DNA of 64,000 nucleotides from Atopsyche davidsoni (taxonomy: Eukaryota; Arthropoda; Insecta; Trichoptera; Hydrobiosidae). Under the pieces are notes generated by a model. That model worked only from the letters and a program-made list of their open reading frames with translations. It did no database searches and was not told the DNA's origin. Location of the stretch: NCBI GenBank assembly GCA_022113835.1, contig JAILWY010000023.1:15746001-15810000 (forward strand), read 5' to 3'. Position numbers and translations under genes: made by a program. Below are positions 58,877-64,000 of the stretch, one piece after another (positions within the stretch are counted from its first letter, which is position 1; the number at the start of each line of letters is the position of its first letter).

Positions 58877-61800
58877 TCAAATCATAAATAGTGCAAAGTA
58901 AAATTTTAACTAGGAAGGCATTTATTTATATAAAATTAACGATGTGTAGAATTTATGCTTATATATGTGTTGAGGAATTATTATAAAAAAAACTTGTTAT
59001 GGCTCAAACAGGTGTATTTTTAAATGCAAATGCTCTAGTTGGTGTGGTTCTGCTGTGAATAATTGGACGTTGATGAGAAGCACTTATAAAATGCGCCTGT
59101 GTGCTTAGCCGAAGTCACCGGCTTCCTGGAAGTCTGACGTTCACACGACTGCCGTGCTTCCCGGTGCAGAATCGATGCGCAATTAACTCTGCAACAGCGC
59201 GGAAGTCGCAGAAAATCATTATATTGGTGATGATACACATTTGATATGATTATGGCGTACCTAGAGGGGAGCGACGAAAGCGTCCGCCCCGGGCACATAC
59301 TTTTGGGATACATTAAAAAAAATGTTTTACTCTAAATGATAATGTTGTAATCAATAGAATCAATGATTAGAATAAGCTAGTAATTTGATTTTGATCGACA
59401 GTAACAAGGGAAGCGAATTCTGGTAAAAGTTTTGGGTACGCCACGAGATATTAATAAATCGCAGTTGAATCAAAAATTCAACGGCAAATAAGTTTACCAG
59501 TCAATAAAATTTTAATTTATTTTGTTTGTTGAAGCATCACATGCTGGAAATTTGATTACAAATATATAATCTCAAGTGTCAGAATAGATTCTTTTGTGTT
59601 ATTTAGAAAATGTCATCTATAGATCACGAAACCATGAAAAAAACGTTATAATCCTTATGAGGGTGTAGGACACCCGAGCCAGGTGTTCGGAAGATCTATT
59701 ATGAAATAATATCGACGCTTACTGTATTTATTAACAAGGTTTGAAAGATGAAAAAAAAAAAAAGGAATATTATTATAAAAAATTAGATGTGCAATACGAA
59801 TTTAAAAATATTCTAAAAACTTAATTACTAAAATTTTTAATTACTGTAATTTTTTCTGAAGGATTCGCATCGATCAATCACAACCCCCATAGCTCGACGT
59901 TAGGCGCAAGTAAACAATGGATCGTCATATAAAAAAAAATTACATTCCCATGCGGACGCATGTACCGAAATTCTTTGTTGCAGAATGAAAGAAATGGTGG
60001 AACAATGCGTATCAGAACGCGATGGGATCAGATGACGGTTTCACAGAGGGTCTTAATTATTTACCCGAAAAAAATGTTACAGTTTATCTAGGTTAGGATT
60101 GATTTTAAAAAGGGAGCACATGTGTATAAACAAAACAGTTGGGTTTTCATTGTGCCCACGAAAAGAGGGGTTGAAATGAAATTTATTATTTTGTAGCTAT
60201 TTTGTAAAATATCGAATTTCGGCAAACGAATCCACTCATTAGAAAAGAGATTAATTTTACTGATGATGTGTTTATTTTGGCAAAACCTGACGCAGAAAAA
60301 TTAGCCTTAGTAAAAGTAGCCACTTTTTGGAGTGTCGATTATGTAGTGGTTTGAATACAATTTCGGTCTCATTGCGTAAGATCTAGTTATCAAAGAGATT
60401 GATTTAAAATATGGGAAACGGTGTTAATTGAAATTGCGGTTGGGTTAGCAGGTACGTCGCGGTTGTATTAAAAACGCAGGTATTAATAAAGTCGAATCGG
60501 ATTTAACGACTGCGCGCTCACCTGCAAAACAACAAGAGAGACTCGCTAATGCGCTGCCGTGGCTAATTATGAAGTCAATTTCCCAAGACAGACAATTTGA
60601 AATTACAATTTCTGTCTCGAGATTACGAACGCAGTATGTCTCGTTTCTGCGTCTCGCTCTCGCGCTTCGAGGAGCTCGAGACAGAGATAGTCTGCAACTT
60701 TGAATAACGGCTACAATAGAAACGCCCCAAAATCATTACTATCATTTAATAGAAGTTTGATTAAAATACGTATCATTTTTTTTTTTAATTTATACTGGGA
60801 GGTATAATCTGCTAATTTTAAATATACATTACAATTTTTTTATAAATTAACACTTTGTATTTTATATAAAAAAAAAAAAAGATGAATTGTATAAACAGTA
60901 ATAATTTTGTTGAACATATGGCTAAAGCTTAAATGTATATTTTTAAATTCATGCATCAATTTGGCATATAAATTTAATGTATGACATTGATACACAATAT
61001 TAAACACTATTTTTGACTATTGCGTCGACCGAGAATTAATTTTAATATAAAAATTATTTTGTATTCGATTATATTCTAAAACGTGACACATTTGAAACAA
61101 AAATATTTATATAAATATGCGATAAAAATTGCTCCCTAATTTAAGCTGTATATTGACATTACTGTATTAATGTTTATTCATTTTGTACATTTGTGGCATA
61201 TCTCTCCATTTAATGTCGTGATTGACGCTTGGGTTTGTTTCAGTTGTCATTAATAAGTACACACACGTCCATAGTGTGCTCATTACCTTTTGGCAGATAT
61301 TTATATATTTTTTTATTATATAAAAATCAAAGCAATATAAAATATGTCAGCATTAAAATAAATAATTATCTGCTATATTGATTGTTATAATATTATTTTA
61401 AACAAATTAACCTTGCGTAGCACATAGTTCCTGATTCGTAATATCAATTATCAATCTAGTGATTACTATGAACACTAGTTTTTCAGTTTTGTTATATCCA
61501 ACCATTGCAGTGGAAAAAAATAATTTAGAGAGTACAACACTCTGAGAGTGAATTAAAATTATATATTTTTTAAGGGTTTTTGCGATTTCATTTTTTTATA
61601 CGAATCTATTCTGAAGTATTTGTAAAAATCTTCGAAGCTCAACCACGCCGATCTTGCATCCGGCCTTCAATCACTCCAAGACAGGCGGCGTATTAAAATG
61701 CTGAGACTGTTTTATCGTCTCTATCGTAGTCTTCGTTCCGGAGAACTTCGGTATCTATTCCATCTTCCATTCGTAGCAAAGATACACGCGTCACACCCCG

Positions 61801-62042
61801 ACTGCTAACCTGCTGTTCCGACCAACTTTCAACGGATAAAAACAAATTTAAACTTATTTTTTTTAAATATAACCATCAGCGATCTTTATACTTTCGAGCA
61901 TTGTCAAATGAATGGCACATTAACATTTTGAAGAGCTCGTAACATCCTTGTCATATATTCGTAATTGATAGTCGCGGATAGACAGTTATTCTGTAATGAT
62001 AGTTTGTTTGTATGCAACTTCTCAAAATTTAATAAATATCTT
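58877..62042. other. AT-rich DNA with islets
   Basis: Islets occur at 59085-59300 (unrecognised 92-codon minus frame 59035-59313), 60500-60720 and 61630-61830. At 60608-60689 TTTCTGTCTCGAG is inverted against CTCGAGACAGAGA, with GTCTCG repeated in the loop. No gene was found. Confidence 0.35.
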
Positions 62043-62100
62043 GAACGTTGAGCTGCTTGAGGTTTTCACTGCTCCGAAGTTTCGAAAATTTTTGAAGATA
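62043..62100 (-). repeat. GAAAC-group repeat copy
   Basis: On the minus strand: TCGAAACTTCGGAGCAGTG then AAAACCTCAAGCAGCTCAAC. The second part is the same tail as at 6608-6630 and 58803-58840. The ribozyme-like part is decayed. Confidence 0.55.
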
Positions 62101-64000
62101 CACATACAATCAAATCGACTCAAAACTATAACATTTTTCTCAGTTGTTGTCAGCAACCCCATATAATTTAATACAAAGTAGCGGCATGCTGTATTATGCA
62201 TGCCCGGTCCAGGTGACTCCAGATCGCGAGCCGGAGTCCAACGATCTTAACCTCCAGTTGATCATCACCGGCTGGGCGAGGAGTCATTTGAATGCTGGCC
62301 GCGATGATAAATCTCGTCTCTGACTGCTGTATCGCTTATTTATAAGTCCCTCGACTTTAAATGCACACCAAATAATGAATGATTTAACTTGGCTTCATGC
62401 ATTTTAAAGCGGATTTAAATTTCTACGCTGGGGACTCGGACCGACCTAACCTGTGCTTTTAATATTTTTTAATAAAAATAATAGACTGACGAAGCCCTAG
62501 AAAATCCGATAGCTCTGACTTTTAGTTAGAAAAGCATTTTTATTAAAAGTGTGATGCCAAATATGTTAAACGCTAAATGTTAAAAATATTCATAGAATCA
62601 TCGAGTATGCTTTGATATGTAAGATACGTATGAAATATTGACAAATAAACTTTTTTTTTTGAGTTCGTACAATATATAATAATAAAATATAATGTTTATT
62701 CGAAAATGTTTGACTTGTAAGATGACTTAATAGATCAATTCAATTACACGTAGACATTATTTAATGTCAGCAAATATAAAGCGAAAAGCATTTGTAATAG
62801 TCACGTCTTGCTAAAATTTAGAAAACGTTTGAACTTATAAGAGTTTTCATATTTTTTTATATGTATTATATATTAATTTGTTTATAAATAAGGCGTATAG
62901 GGCATTTCGCTTGCGGTCCGCGTTGATTCGCCTCGTCTCTGCTGTCAATATTTTTAACAGATTATTCCAGTCTAGGCGGCTTGTTTACCGCGAATATACC
63001 CGGTATATCTGATGACTTAGACACATTTGCATTTTTCTGTTATTGTCTTGAAGATGTGTTCCTATTCACATTCATAGAACACGCGGGCATATGTAAAATG
63101 GTACTCAGAAAAGACTTTATTATAATTAACTGCTTTAATGACCGTCCTATTCACTTCTCGATAAGATATCTGTTAATTTTAAAGTAAAAAGTTAAGAAAC
63201 TGAAAATTTGTTTTTCAAATAAATACTTTTGTGTGTATTAAATGATTCTATTTAATTTGATACTAGCCTCTACTCAATGATTGCAATGAAATAACAAAAT
63301 TAGCTTTATTTAATAATTAAATTTATTTGTACAATAAATGTGAATAGTTTCACGTTGAATAACCAAGGTTTAACTAATGTAAAAATATTTAATAATTATA
63401 TTTTGATCGAGCAGAGATGACATCAAATCTATTCTTTTCAGGTGATAACCGCGAGTCTCGCAACATCGTGAATACAATAGTAAGCAATTATTTTTATACT
63501 CACCGTAATGACAAAATATAATTGAAATTTAATAATGAATCATTTAACTTTAATTGACTTGTGTCAATACCACTGGCGTAATCAAAGAATTACGTTTGAT
63601 TAACCGCAGAGTACTTAGCAATTTTTATGTCGCGTATTTACCTAGTAATAAAGGAAATTAAACCTGCCAATGAAAATTGAATGAGAAATGCTTCCATCAG
63701 AGATGCATCCACAAACCAACGCCGGTGTCAAAAAAATATTTAAATTTAAACGAAAATTATTGTCGTATTATTTTAGAATAATTTTTCAATCTTTCTTCAA
63801 TTCATTTTTCTTTTAAGAGTTCTTGAAATGTATACACTTTAAATTGAAATGTAAGCGATAAAACAATTCCTTAAACATATTCAAGTATAAGTACTTAGTT
63901 TTTTATGCACAATATATTGAATAATATAAAGTGTTTTTAAAAGCTTATATTATACACATAATATAGAGGCTGATACAAAAAACATTTTTAGTAAGCTAAA
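62101..64000. other. AT-rich stretch with islets at 62190-62340 and 62905-62950
   Basis: No gene was recognised. A 68-codon plus frame (62981-63187) has no known domain. Confidence 0.4.

Noticed and set aside
59270..59310. GCGTACC...CCCCGGGCACAT in the minus frame at 59035-59313 as a transposon protein fragment
   Set aside because: The frame has no transposase or polymerase motif. Similarity to known repeats is only an impression.
1..64000. CRISPR arrays, operons, ribosome binding sites, rRNA genes
   Set aside because: No regularly spaced direct repeats, no bacterial-type gene organisation and no rRNA-like sequence were seen.

Overview
This window reads as a gene-free stretch of an arthropod nuclear genome, most likely an insect. 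The background is about two-thirds A+T, with abundant CpG, microsatellites and decayed mariner-type DNA transposons, and there is no sign of bacterial or organellar organisation. The insect call is an inference from transposon types and composition; the order cannot be fixed from the sequence. No host protein-coding gene, rRNA or functional tRNA could be supported on either strand. The longest open frames (up to 152 codons) have no recognisable domain and mostly arise where GC-rich islets lack stop codons.

Recognisable content is repetitive. (1) Four copies of a short, internally deleted mariner-like element keep only the C-terminal half of a DD41D-type transposase (2453-2993, 5460-6004, 6981-7421 minus, 41636-42115 minus). 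(2) One 829-bp mariner of DD34D type has a deleted centre (13834-14662). (3) Two MITE groups are present. One has GC-rich ~58-bp terminal inverted repeats (43991-44168, 58117-58260 and half-copies at 6018-6076 and 29645-29705). The other is a 230-bp element with TA duplications (57018-57247). (4) A 194-bp sequence is tandemly duplicated (4773-5160), and there is a candidate tRNA-derived SINE (10655-10732 minus).

The most interesting component is a set of short, mostly palindromic repeats carrying hammerhead-ribozyme-like sequences. The copy at 43082-43127 has every conserved hammerhead core position, a perfect stem I, a 5-bp stem II with a one-base bulge, and a loop-less palindromic stem III. 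A related copy at 35609-35654 (minus) differs in stem II by a compensated base-pair change and lies in an inverted dimer flanked by an 18-bp direct repeat. More degenerate relatives occur at 58596-58714, 56296-56395, 55244-55290, 44865-44923, 58803-58876, 62043-62100, 6539-6642, 38520-38560 and 45480-45495. Loop-less stem III hammerheads active as dimers are known from Penelope-like retroelements, so these may be termini or non-autonomous derivatives of such elements.

The rest is AT-rich DNA interrupted every 1-3 kb by CpG-rich islets of 100-600 bp. Several islets hold clustered transcription-factor-like motifs: palindromic CRE and E-box sites (2160-2340, 7460-7590, 8580), Pho/YY1-like GATGGCGG motifs (31320, 31709, 36973-37002, 55764, 58389), a Sox/POU-like palindrome (55817-55833) and homeodomain-like GATTAATC sites (36670-36925). 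This resembles a regulatory gene desert or a very long intron near a developmental gene, but that is inference; no exon was identified.
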